This document shows positions 11,226-21,575 of a DNA stretch of 64,000 bases, piece after piece. Location of the stretch: the NCBI GenBank assembly GCA_037176725.1, contig JAZBRS010000049.1, forward strand, positions 32,046,001-32,110,000, in the 5' to 3' direction. The notes beneath the pieces are model-generated. The model made no database searches, was not told the origin of the DNA, and was given only the letters and a program-made list of their open reading frames with translations. Every line of letters starts with the position of its first letter. Position 1 is the first letter of the stretch. The translations under genes and the position numbers were made by a program. Origin of the DNA: Posidonia oceanica. Lineage: Eukaryota; Streptophyta; Magnoliopsida; Alismatales; Posidoniaceae.

Positions 11226-11509
11226 AACCTGGTTTTCTGTTTCCCTAAACTTGCCATATTTGGCTGAAATCAAATTTCGTGCTTTGCCTCCACTAAGGGT
11301 CCTTTGACCAGTCAAGGCCTTAATTGGTTTTAATGGTCATTAATTAGCCACTTATTGAGGAATATTCTTTGATCTTGGCATCTTTGCCTCGGAGGGTCAT
11401 TGGACGCTGGGTATTCCAGTGTCTAACGTTGGATGCTGTAACGGTCAGCATCCAACACTTCTGAAATAGGAAAGTTGCTGACTTAGCCTTTGTATCCTTA
11501 TTTGTTCCA

Positions 11510-11533
11510 CCCCTGCTTCTATAAAAGCAGGGG
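11510..11533 (+). promoter_or_regulatory. TATA box in the loop of a perfect palindrome (OUTER 5' LTR)
   Basis: Arms CCCCTGCTT and AAGCAGGGG flank the six bases CTATAA, so the core TATAAAA overlaps the loop and right arm. The same arrangement occurs at 20734-20757 (one arm mismatch), 49100-49123 and 54681-54704. Its position about 500 bp into the LTR suits the U3/R promoter; the transcription start would lie about 30 bp downstream. Confidence 0.8.
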
Positions 11534-12254
11534 TACCTCCACTAGGATCTGGGATGAAAATTGGATGGATCTGGGAGGGATTTAGAAGGGATTTTCAAGA
11601 GAGAAACACAATTTTGAGAAGAATTAGTGAGAGCAAGTAGAAAGTGTTTTGAGCTAGAATTTCGAGAGAAGTTATGCGGAGAAAGAGTTTTTGAGAGAGC
11701 TCGAGTCCTCCTCCGTCATCAGTGACACCACATCAACACCACTTGCATTCCATGTATAGACAAAAGGGGGCTTTCTTTAGTTTTCCTTTTCTTTTCATAT
11801 CATATGTTTAATTTCGTAGTATAGTGAAGCATTTCATTTCATATATTGTTGTTGCTAGGCATAGTCATACTTAGTTGCAACCGAGGGGATAAAACCCCTT
11901 GGGTAAGTATTCTTCCTTTCATTTTGTGTTAATTTTCAATTTGTTTTGATTCATATACTACACTTTATTAATCCGCATCTTTAAAATCTGTTTTGCAAGG
12001 AAAAGAAGGAAAAGAAGAAACTCACCAAACACGGGCACCCTTGGGCAACGCTGGTATTGTCCCAAGGTAGCTGAACCCGCAACCATATCACATCTCCCCA
12101 AGGCGTCTCGAGGGCCGGCGAAAGCGAACCGAGAGTGGCGATCACACCAATTCTGTCAACTGTGGAGTGACGGTGTTGGATATAAAAAAGGGGCAACGAG
12201 GAACCAAATGGACACAACAAGCTTCTCCTAACCAAAAACCCCATATCTACAGAT

Positions 12255-12270
12255 TGGTGATTACGGTGGG
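12255..12270 (+). promoter_or_regulatory. Primer binding site of OUTER
   Basis: TGGTGATTACGGTGGG starts 3 nt after the LTR. It opens with TGG, as expected for pairing with a tRNA CCA end. INNER has TGGCGATCACGGTGGG in the same place; the OUTER version differs by two C-to-T changes. The tRNA was not identified; related Tat/Ogre elements mostly use tRNA-Arg. Confidence 0.7.
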
Positions 12271-14343
12271 ACCGCTAAAAGTGCCCCCATGCTAGGTGAG
12301 TGTTCTCTTCTTCTTCTTTCTTTTCCTTTGCAATGTTTCTTTTACTTTTGCGGATTTTTTCGAGGTCGTGGCGAAATTCCTCGTAGTGTTTTGATGCACC
12401 ACGACCCTCTTAGTATTTGTTCTTTAATTATGCACTAAAAAGCATGCTTCTACCTCTTATTTAAATAAGTCTGGTCTATCAGTGCGTTAAAAGCTGTGCT
12501 GGACAGCGTCCAACATAGGACGTAGCCTATTCCAGCGTCTTACGCCTCTGGCCAGTTTTCTGTTTTTTTCTTGCAATTTCTTCTGTTAGGTTTTTATATG
12601 TTGAAAAAAGTATGCAACCACTCATTTCTTTTGTTCTGATTCTCAGGAATAAAGGGGTGTTTGAGTAAAAAAAAAACTCTTGTTTTAGTTTTCTAAAAAA
12701 AAAAAAAAATCTCCTATTTGTGTGTTGGATGCTAGTCTTCATTGCGTCTTACATAAAACGCCACCTTCTGTTGCGTCTTACACATCTGGACAAGATTCAT
12801 TCTGTTTTTAAAATCTTTCTTTGTTTTCTTTTTATAACTGACCCAAGGAACGAAGTGTGAGGTGATCGGCTTTACCGTAGGGACCGGAGCCTTAATACTT
12901 GGGTGCTTTTCAAAAATCCAAATAAAAATCGAGTTTTCCGTGTGACTTGTATGGCCCTTAATTGGGAACTAATTTGATTGTGTCTCTTCTTGGATTACAC
13001 AAAATAACCACTTAAATCCTGAGCACCTCTGTTGCAAAGGGCTTAAGAGAGGTATTTGTGTTGTCACTTGCTTTCACAGGGGGCACTCTACTTTCCCTTG
13101 CTCTGTGCGAAAGTAAGTTAGAATCCTAAGTCTAGCTTTATATTCCTTCCCCCCCTTTCGGTGGTTTGTTTATCTTGATTGTTATTGTGTTAATACGCAA
13201 GAGACCCGATCAATTCTGAGTACGTTGGGCTCTACCTCTACGGGGTAGGGACGTAAGTGTGTTCAGGCTCCCCAAAGATTCTCAGGAGTTGAGATAGGGG
13301 CAGTACCAAAGAAGAGAAATATTTTGTCCTGTTTGTGAGGATCCATAGACAGCCCACGAAGGCAAGCCATACCCAAGCCTTAAGGAATCTTGAGAGTTAT
13401 GCAGGTTTAAAACACTAATAACAAAGCGAAATCCAAAAATCAAAACTTTTAATCGCTGTTTGAAAGTGTTTCTGTGCAGCTCTCTGTTACAAGGTGTTGG
13501 ACGCTGTAGTTATCTGCGTCCTACGTTGGATGCAGCTAGAGAGCACGTCCAACACATTGTCTGTTTATTCCTTTTATTGCTTGGTTATTTTGTGGAATTA
13601 TTGAATGCTACAGGATGAATGTTTAACAGGGGTTATAAACAAGTCATCTAAACTTTATCTTGAGTCCGTTTCTTTTTTTTAGATACTTGTAGTAGGCTAT
13701 AAAGAACTTTTGTAAGTCTTGTTGCTTTTATTTCTTTTGTCTATCAAAGTGTAAGAGTTGTAATATTTTTCCCTTTACTAGCAAAAAAGAAAGAGAAAAA
13801 TCAGAAAAGACAAAAAAAAAAGAAAAAAGAAGCAAAAGAAAAAAATAAAATAAAATAAAAATCAGAAAAAAAGAAGGAAAAAACAGAGAAAAAAGAAAAA
13901 GAGAAAGTCCTTGTATGGTCCTGTGATCCTCAAGAGCACAGGGATTTTGTTCATTAAGAAATATCTCTCAAAGGAACACTTGGTGGCACAAAGACCAGTT
14001 CAGCAGATAGCTTGAAGCGTTGGACGCTTCTGTGATAAGCGTCCAACATAGGACGCTATATGTTTCAACATCCTACACTGTCATTTTTACTTCAGAGCCA
14101 ATCAGCACATTAGTTGCTTGCCATTTGCCAAGATTATATCTTAAAATACAAGGAGTGTGTTCCAGGTAGTTGTGGTAGTCATTTCTGCATAGTCAAACAT
14201 TGATTGCATTGGTTAAACCAACCAACAGTAGACAGGGGTGTTGGATGCTAGTGTTTCTTGCGTCATACATTGGACGCTGCTGTTATCTGCATCCTACACT
14301 TACTGTAACAGAACTTAAGCAGAAACAAGAAAGGTTGAGCCAA
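12271..14343 (+). other. OUTER leader between primer site and gag
   Basis: No convincing coding. It contains a possible splice donor (TAGGTGAGTG near 12292), hairpin units near 12500-12540, 12723-12785, 13497-13557, 14018-14085 and 14238-14297, and an A-rich tract at 13779-13910 (AAAAGAAAAAAGAAG). The same layout recurs in INNER (21576-23180), including CGATCAATTCTGAGTACG / CGATCAATCCTGAGTACG near 13208 and 22331. Confidence 0.6.
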
Positions 14344-15857
14344 ATGTCTGAATCCGAAAGCAGCTACTCAGATACAGATAGCATGCTCGGGGGGGAACCC
14401 ATCAAGAGGTTATTCGATCCAATCACTGGAGAAGAATTGGATCCTGACTCGGCCCTGTATCAAGTATTGTGTCGCTTCCTTTACAATGACAACAATCATC
14501 CTGGTTCGTCAAATCAAGAGGATCTCCATCAAGGTCAACACCCCCTGGTAAAAGACTACGAAGGTTTGCTGCGGGCCACGTCCCTGAGAATTTGTGCCAA
14601 AGACAAAACGGAATTGCGCCGTCGGATACCCAACACCAGGAGTAGGAAAACGACTCACTAAGAGGATTCTGAGAAAGGTCAAATCCTTTATTCATTGAGC
14701 AGCCACAGTAGCAGCCACATGGCAAAGGTGCCGATCCATTATTCTCCAACCAACCGGAGTAGAGATACCAGGTTCCTCTTCAGCCGGGTATGAATATACA
14801 AGGTGACAATCGACAGCCGCATGCCAATCAAGTATCAAATTCTCAAACTCATGGCGGGCTCAGCAATTTAGCAGAAATGAGGAAGGTCTTAAATTCCTTA
14901 GGGGTTCAGACACAAGCTCCCCCAACTTTTGACATGGGCAAATTCCCACCATTTCAGCTTCCTCCTGGCTTCAAGTATTCAAAGATGCCTAAGTTTGATG
15001 GTACCACCAACCCACAAACCCACATCATCTGGTTTCAAATGGAGCCAGCTCTGTACTTTTATGACTTGGGGTTCATCATCCACCTTTTCTTCTATTCATT
15101 GGAAGGCGAACCCATGGATTGGTTCCTTACCCTCTCCGGAGACGACCTCAGCAGCTTCAACAAGATCAAGGAGTGCTTCTTGACCAAATATCAACACAAG
15201 ATCGAGTCAAAGCCGACCTTTCATAACTTGAGCAGGGAGACCATGAAGCTGGGTGAAGAATGGGTCACCTTTGCGAATAGATGGCGGGAGATGGCTGCCA
15301 AATCAGGCCTGGACATCCCGAAAAGACAAGTTATCCAGACATTGATTGCAAATGCTACTGGTCCAATGAAAAGGGGGTTGGCAAATGCCTATTGCCCTTC
15401 TGTAACTGCACTCTACGAGGTAGCTGCTTCTGTAAAAGAAAATATACATGAATTTCAGAAGATAGAAGGCGATACTGAGTCCGTTCTTCAAGTTGCGAAG
15501 CAACAAGATTCTCCTCTTCAAGATTACCGGTAGAATGGCAGCCGCTTTGGAAAAGATGGCAACGCCAGGGGCAACTACCATCATACAGCACCACAACAGC
15601 AGTCGAAGAGACCAAAGTGCACAAGCTATCCTCTATCCCGGTCACGCTGATGGACATGTTTGCAGAAATGATAGAGGCCCGAGCAATCGACCTCCCGCCT
15701 CGAAGACCTGAAGGGACAAATATTGCTAGTACCATAGGAGACGTGGGCACAATTTAGAAGACTGCTGGGTCTTTAAGGATGTCATTTATGACCTGGTGGT
15801 TGCAGACGTCTTCAATTGGGATGTATTGATAGAGAGGGCTCAGAAGCGCCATTAAGA
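14344..15857 (+). pseudogene. gag of OUTER (Retrotrans_gag plus zinc knuckle), frameshifted
   Basis: Gag is the structural protein that assembles the particle around element RNA. The N-terminal part (14344-14661) starts MSESESSYSDTDSML and contains DPITGEELDPDS. After a frame change, 14790-15533 holds the Retrotrans_gag core: PKFDGTTNP, FFYSLEGEPMDWFLTLS, FLTKYQHKIESKPTFHNLS, EEWVTFANRWREMAAKSG and ALYEVAASVKENIHEF. A zinc knuckle follows near 15720-15775 (YC, in-frame TAG, YHRRRGHNLEDCW), and the frame ends in a TAA near 15855. INNER gag is a close homologue (KYQHKIDPKPTFHDLS). At least two frame changes and one internal stop make this copy defective. Confidence 0.85.
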
Positions 15858-16020
15858 CTGAAGCCTGCTTCTCAAGAGTCTCTACTGATGGAGGCTACAC
15901 TAGGGGCATTTCCCCAAAGTGTTGTAAATAGACTTATCCTTCCTTATTTCCATATTTGTTTCTGCTAAAATATACCTAAATAAAATATCTTTTCCTTCCA
16001 TAAAATATAAATATAAACAA
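15858..16020 (+). other. Remnant of the protease/RT linker and deletion junction in OUTER
   Basis: CTCTACTGATGGAGGCTACA at 15881 matches CTCTACTGATGGAGGTAACT at 27806 in INNER, which lies between the protease and RT regions. By about 16030 the sequence instead matches INNER from about 36900, at the end of integrase (TTGGGAAGGACCATAC). Everything between is missing: about 9 kb of INNER, of which 5.75 kb is the LTR-like insertion, so about 3.3 kb of real coding. Confidence 0.8.
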
Positions 16021-17270
16021 ATGAGAAGAAGATTCACCACCCAAGCCTGGGAACTTGAGAACCGAATTGGGAAGGACCATACTTGGTGGTTGAGGCATAT
16101 CTGGGCAATGCCTATTGTTTGGCCAAAGAGGATGGCACTAGGCTTGAATATCCCTGGAATGTACTGCACCTCAAGAGGTACTACCCTTGACATGCACACT
16201 GAGCCATTAGACTACCTGTGCTTAAGGGCCTACTGCTGTTGAAGCCTAGGAATCATGCCTTAGCCTCACCCAACAAACACTTCGTGGGAGAAGGAAAGGA
16301 AATAGTCCAACACTGAGATAGAGGCAAAACCATAAGGGGCCCCCTCCCAGTTCATGAATAACAAGTCCACACACATCCCTCGAGTCAGACACGTTACCCT
16401 AGTACAAATCAGGTAGGTGTCTAAGGCCAAAACCTAGAAGCGCAGAAAAGAGGAGAGTGTACCAGATAAAAAAGTGTCTCGGTTCGTCAAGGAACGAGTA
16501 TCCATTGACCGAGCACTCAGAAGGGGTGAGACTACTTGCCAAAGTACCCAGAAAAGAAAGCAAAAAGGGTCAGAAAAGAAGGCAGCAAAGAAGCTGTCCA
16601 TGTGCAAGAAAAGAAAGAGAATGGAAAAGAAGGCAGCAAAGAAGTTGTCCAAGAGTCAAAACTGAAAAGCTGGGAAATATTAAGCGTAGTAGGAATCAAC
16701 CTTGAACTGGGAGGAGTATAGGCTTCGAATCTTCAGCCGACATCTTGGGATAGGACATGGACTTTCCTTCCACCCACATCCTGCACCATACACATTAGAG
16801 GCAAGTGGCAGGAGCCTAGGTCTAGGGGCAGTTAGGTGCCAAAGCAAGCCTGTAGTATTCATGGCTCTGAGATTGCAAAGGGACCAAACTGTCAAGGTTT
16901 TCCTACCATGAGGTCTCTTGTTTCCCAACTTCTTGGAAGATTCTTCTTCTCCTACAAAAATCCAAAAAAAAAATGACAAAAAAATCCAAAAAATGATAAA
17001 GTAAAAAATCTAGAAAAATGATAAAGTCAAAAACCCAAAAAAATGATAAAGTCAAAAATTCAAAAACATGATAAAGTCAAAAATCCAAAAAATGATAAAG
17101 TCAAAAAACCAAAAAATGATAAAGTCAAAAATTCAAAAAAAAAATGATAAAATAAAAAATCCAAAAAATAATAAAGTCAAAAATCCAAAAAATCATAAAA
17201 CCAAAAATCCAAAAAATAAGCAAAAGATCAAAAAAGATGAGGGTAAAATCTACCCAACCAACATCACCTC
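16021..17270 (+). other. OUTER integrase tail and post-integrase spacer
   Basis: One frame keeps the integrase tail signature YPWNVLHLKRYYP near 16150-16190; the reading frame upstream is broken. A 45-50 bp duplicated phrase follows (GGCAGCAAAGAAGCTGTCC near 16590 and again near 16632). Bases 16960-17235 are an A-rich array of CCAAAAAATGATAAAGTCAA units. INNER 36890-37985 is collinear. The lysine-rich open frames here are translations of the A-rich repeat and are not genes. Confidence 0.75.
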
Positions 17271-18232
17271 ATGAAACTGATAGCAAATCTGGCCGATGAT
17301 AAAAAATCTAGGGCGCTAGCGACTCCGCGTCGCGTTTTGACCATTCCTATTCAGGACGGTCACTTGGTACTCACTTGCGAGTTGATACCATCTTCACGTA
17401 GACAACAAATTTGAGGCCAGATTTATTATCTTCCATCTAAGTTTATTTCAAGCAATATATGTACATATTTATTATTTTTTGGACTAGGGACAAGGGGCAC
17501 CCTAGATGTCTAATATGATTTTGTTTAAGTTTCTCTACAGAAAACTACTGATATATGTTGGACGTTTCCAAACCTTGCATCATACATTGAACGCAACTTG
17601 TACTGGCGTCCAACGTAGCATAAAAGGAAAAAATAAATAGGAGTTTATTGGACGCAATATTTTCTTGCGTCATACATTTGATGCAACTTGTTCTGGCGTT
17701 CTACGTAGTAAAAAAAGGAAAAAAATAAATAAGAGTTGTTGGACACAATCTGTTCTAGCATCCTATGTTAGACGCATAAACAGTTGCGTCCAACGTTTTT
17801 CAGCAACTTAAGTTGCCGAACTTCACTCATGGCCCTCCAAATCCGCAGACAAATTGCCAAACCAATTTCTACTAGTTCCAGAGGCTTCTACAAGTTGAAA
17901 TACACATGTGGGCGTTGGTTTCATTTTTTTTGGACCTCCGGACCATCCAGAATCACCTGTTGTTGTTTACATTAAGTTATTAACTTGTTAAAGCGCCAAC
18001 GGTAGCGGAATTCAGAATTAAAGCTCGCAGGTGAAATTTTTCTTCATAACTCTGTCATTTGCATATTATTACACGTAATTAAGCTTGTTCCAAGTTAAAT
18101 TGAATTAAAAGCCATTCTTTGGAGGTGCTCCCCCGACTATTGGTTATCTTAGTTCATTTTCAACTTAGAGAACGGTAAAGAAAAAAGAAAACATTTGACA
18201 AGTTTGCTAAGTGTGCAGAAAATTTTTATCAT
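17271..18232 (+). other. OUTER intermodule region with hairpin units
   Basis: 17290-17400 carries the conserved CTGGCCGATGAT... CCTATTCAGGACGGTCAC segment. Three hairpin pairs lie at about 17556-17615, 17648-17706 and 17738-17800, with arms of the GTTGGACGC / GCGTCCAAC type, partly decayed. 17860-18180 resembles INNER 40520-40830 (TTGAAATACACATGTGGGCG). No coding sequence was recognised. Confidence 0.65.
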
Positions 18233-20148
18233 TTATAAATCTGAGTTTTCTACAATATCACTGGGGCATACCCCTGAGGTACAAGTGTTGTCAAGTAAAA
18301 AAGGAAAAAAGAAAGAGCAGCAACAACTAAGTGGCACTCTCCCCCTCGCCCTCGGGAGCTGAAGGATGAACTGAAGCAGGAACCGAAGGAGGAGCTGCAA
18401 GGGGCTGTGCCAATTGACGCACTGAGCCACCTGAGGAAGCCTGTGATGCAGCTCAAGACCCCCCAACTGGTGGACGACGGCTGCTAGAGCGATGCCTCGA
18501 CACAGACAACGGAGGAGGAGGAACTCGGCGACCAGTGGAAACACTAACAAGCACGGCCTCCCGTCGGTAATGCATCGCCTCGGTCTCGAACTGAGCTGCC
18601 ATCGCACGATCCGCATCTCGTTCCTGCAAGGAAAGACAAAGGAGAAGCATCAAGCCATTAGCATAAGCAAGCATATGAATTTAAAAAGCAGAAGAGCAAG
18701 TTATACCTTCTGAGCCACCTCCAGCTGCCTCCTCAGCTTAGCAATCTCTGCAGCCGAATCAGTCGCCGGTGGGGGTTGCTGCTGCACAGCAAGCCGGGCA
18801 ATCTCAGCAGCCCTCTCCTCAGCAAGCCGACGTACCTCCTCCAGCTGCTCCTCAAGGCATAAAGCACGCTCCAAGACACCTGCCGTAGTCCGCTCCAACT
18901 CCCGTTGAAGATCGTCAATCTGCAAAAGCCGGAACCATAGTCAGAACTGAATCAAGAAATATAAGGGGAAAGTATACCGCTATACTTACCATACTCTGAA
19001 GGTGGGAAATCTCCTCGGCATGACCCGGTGGAGGGGTAGAACTAGCCAAAGGCTGCAAAAGCAAAGAAGGCATAATTAGCACAATTTTCAAGGCAAACAA
19101 CTATGCTACAAAAATAAATGCAAACCTGAGAAGCAGAGGCTCGTAGACACTCAACCTCCTCGGTCAGCTCAGCAACGCGCCTAACTAGGTCGTGCTCGTG
19201 CTGACTATAATCGTCAGTAGTCCTCAGCTGTGAGTGGCAAGGTCCAAACAAGTTAGCTGTCAAGAAATACAGGCAATACAAATTGAAACATAAGGCTAAA
19301 TACTCACTGTTATCTCCATCTGAATCCTGTGAGAGCGGACGGACTCCTGCAGCTCGCCCACAGCCATCGTTGCCACATCTGGAGCGGTGTCACTCATGGG
19401 AAGGTTCGACCGCCCCAGAAAATGGGAGCGATGGAAGACCATAAGCTCGCTGAACTGGTCATCCATCCACCTGGCCCAAGCCAGCTCGTCCTCAGTAGTC
19501 GCCTCAACAGGAGCGGTGGAGCCGCCTCGAACCCAGTCCAGCAACTGTGGACCGTAGGTGTCAACCCAGTGGCGAGCACACCCACCTCCCCCCCGTATCT
19601 TGCGTCAAACTCAGAACGGGTGAGCCTGAGGCTGAATCTGCCAGCGCCCCAACTGCTTAAGTGCCCGGCTGATCTGCTGGAAGTGGTAGTGGTTCCAATA
19701 GTGGAGCCAGATGTCCCGGTCAAAAACTATCCGGTCCCGAGCTATCTCGGGGACATCCTCGTGCTCCCCCTCGGCGTAAGGACGCCGGATCACTTGAAAA
19801 GCAGACAGTGAATCAGTAAACCAAAAGAAGAATAATATATCAGCAGGGACATATTACCTGGGCAGGAACCAGCATCTCAAAGAAGAGACGCCTGACATAG
19901 CGGTGGCCAGTGACCGCCTCAGGTGCATGAGCGGCCTGACTCTAGTGCAGTACACGCGGGAAGGGCATCCTTGCCTCGGGAATTGAAGGTGGGATGGGCC
20001 TCATGAAAGTAAAGTGGTCCCATACCCACATCTGCAAGTAAAAAGAAAGCAAATCATCAGTCGAGCATGTAAAGTAAATAATATTTGAAGCTTAAATAAG
20101 CAAAGAAAGTTTATATACCTAAAAGAATGGTAGGTTTTCGCCAAGCTG
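18233..20148 (-). pseudogene. Plant mobile domain plus coiled-coil gene, copy 2, 3' part (antisense gene of OUTER)
   Basis: This is the downstream half of the minus-strand gene interrupted by INNER. Directly after the insertion, the minus strand reads QLGENLPFF followed by TAG/GTATA, a donor whose last codon is a stop in place of the Gln seen in copy 3. Later exons include VIRRPYAEGEHEDVPEIARD (near 19790), WVRGGSTAPVEATTEDELAW and VFHRSHFLGRSNLPM (about 19540-19390), coiled-coil exons at 19230-19130, 19070-18990 and 18920-18700 (EEVRRLAEERAAEIARL), and a C-terminal exon near 18620-18430 (ERDADRAMAAQFETEAMHYR) with arginine/serine-rich text. Exon order matches copies 1 and 3. The coiled coil suggests self-association; the biochemical role is unknown. 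Confidence 0.75.
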
Positions 20149-20153
20149 GCGGG
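20149..20153. repeat. TSD (GCGGG) of INNER, left copy
   Basis: GCGGG immediately before the 5' LTR is repeated at 49922-49926 after the 3' LTR. Reading across the two sides with one copy retained continues the PMD frame of copy 2 (DGSSR then QLGEN). Confidence 0.95.
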
Positions 20154-21555
20154 TGTAGATACCTTGTTTTGGCACTCCCTTCATGTTAGGTTAGTCTCTT
20201 GTATTAGGTCGCTCTTAGAAGCCCTCCACCCATTCCTTAATGTCTCACTTGAGCCAAATGTTCCCCTCAAAGTCCAAAATGCTATCCTTATCTAAGCCCC
20301 AAATGTCGGCAACCTGAGTGTGCTTCACGTCCTGACCAAATTTGGAAGTTAAACTGATTAAAGGTGTTGTCCGCTAGCTTCTCAGCGTACAACGTTGGCC
20401 GCTGGTTCTCCAGTGGCTAACATTGGCCGCTGGTTTTCCAACGTCCAACGTGGCAACCCAGTCAGCCCAAAGCTTTCCTTATTTGGCCTAATGCAGAAAT
20501 CATGTTTTTGCCTTCTTTGGAATCTGTTGACCATTCAAAGCCATCAAAGCCGAGTTTAATCACACTTAAAGACTCCTTAATTAGAGAATCTTCTCTGATC
20601 CTGGCAGTTATGCCTCGGAGGTCGTTATACGTGGGTACTCATGCTTATAACATTATACGCTAGTTTTCCAGCGTATAACACTTCTGAAACAGGAAACTCT
20701 GCTGACTTGGCATTTGTGTCTTTTTTTGTTCCTCTCCTGCTTCTATAAAAGCAGGGGTACCCCCACAGAGTTCAAGGTCGGAATTTTGAGCGAGAAAAGG
20801 AGTTGAGGAACTTTTGGAACTCACATGCTCTTGAGATTAAAAATCTTAGAGAAGTGAGGTCCTTAAGAATTGAAAGAGAAAAGAGAGATTTTGAAAGAAG
20901 GAGAGTCTTCGAAAAGCTTGAGGATCCTTTTGTCGTTGTTGGCTTCATGTCAACACAGTTTGCACCTTGTACATAGACAGAGGGGACTCTATTTCATTTG
21001 TTTCCTTTTCATTTCTGATATCACATGTTTAATTCTGTAGCATAATCAAGCATTTTTATTTCAAGTTCATATATTGTTTTAGCTAGGCATACATCTCTAT
21101 TAGTTGCAACTGGGGGGATCAAACCCCTCGGGTACGTATCTCACTACGCTTTCTTTATTTTCTTTTCTACTAATTCTAGATAGGTTACTACACATATTGA
21201 TACATCTTTATATTGTTTTGTTTGTTTTGCTTTGCTAACGTTTGTCATACAAGGAGGAAGAAGGAAGAAAGAGCTCACCAAGCACGGGCACCCTTGGCAA
21301 CGTTGGTGTTGTCCCGAGGTAGCTGAACCCGTAACCACATTACATCTCCCCAAAGGCGTCTCGAGGGCCGGCGAAAGTGAATCGAGAGTGGCGATCACAC
21401 TAATTCCATCACACGTGGAGTGACGGTGTCGGATACAAATAGGGGGACCCTGAGAAAGAAGAAGATAGAGCGAGCAAGAGAGCCAAAAGAAGCCTCTTCC
21501 TCCCCCAAGCCTCCTCATCTCTCTTCTTCACCTCACCCAAAACCCCATATCCACA
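20154..21555 (+). repeat. INNER 5' LTR (1402 bp)
   Basis: Starts TGTAGATACCTTGTTTTGG and ends CCCATATCCACA. It contains three abutting 28-nt hairpin units in its first quarter (about 20366-20449), a second pair at about 20627-20685 with GTTATACG-type arms, a TATA palindrome at 20734-20757, and the conserved GGCCGGCGAAAG / GAGAGTGGCGATCACAC block at 21368-21400. Confidence 0.93.
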
Positions 21556-21558
21556 GTC

Positions 21559-21575
21559 TGGCGATCACGGTGGGA
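21559..21575 (+). promoter_or_regulatory. Primer binding site of INNER
   Basis: TGGCGATCACGGTGGGA lies 3 nt after the LTR. Its first ten bases, TGGCGATCAC, also occur at 21389-21398 inside the LTR, about 170 bp upstream. The primer tRNA was not assigned. Confidence 0.75.

Larger units (their letters stand above)
11009..12251 (+). repeat. OUTER 5' LTR (1243 bp)
   Basis: Starts TGTAGATACCCCGTTTTGG and ends CCCATATCTACA. It holds two pairs of 29-nt hairpin units (11168-11225 and 11399-11456), a TATA box inside a palindrome (11510-11533), and a conserved block at about 12100-12180 (GGCGTCTCGAGGGCCGGCGA, then GAGAGTGGCGATCACACC) shared with the INNER LTR although the two LTRs are otherwise diverged. 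Confidence 0.92.

Noticed and set aside
17068..17274. Lysine/asparagine-rich frame (MIKSKIQKMIKSK...)
   Set aside because: Translation of the A-rich CCAAAAAATGATAAAGT array.
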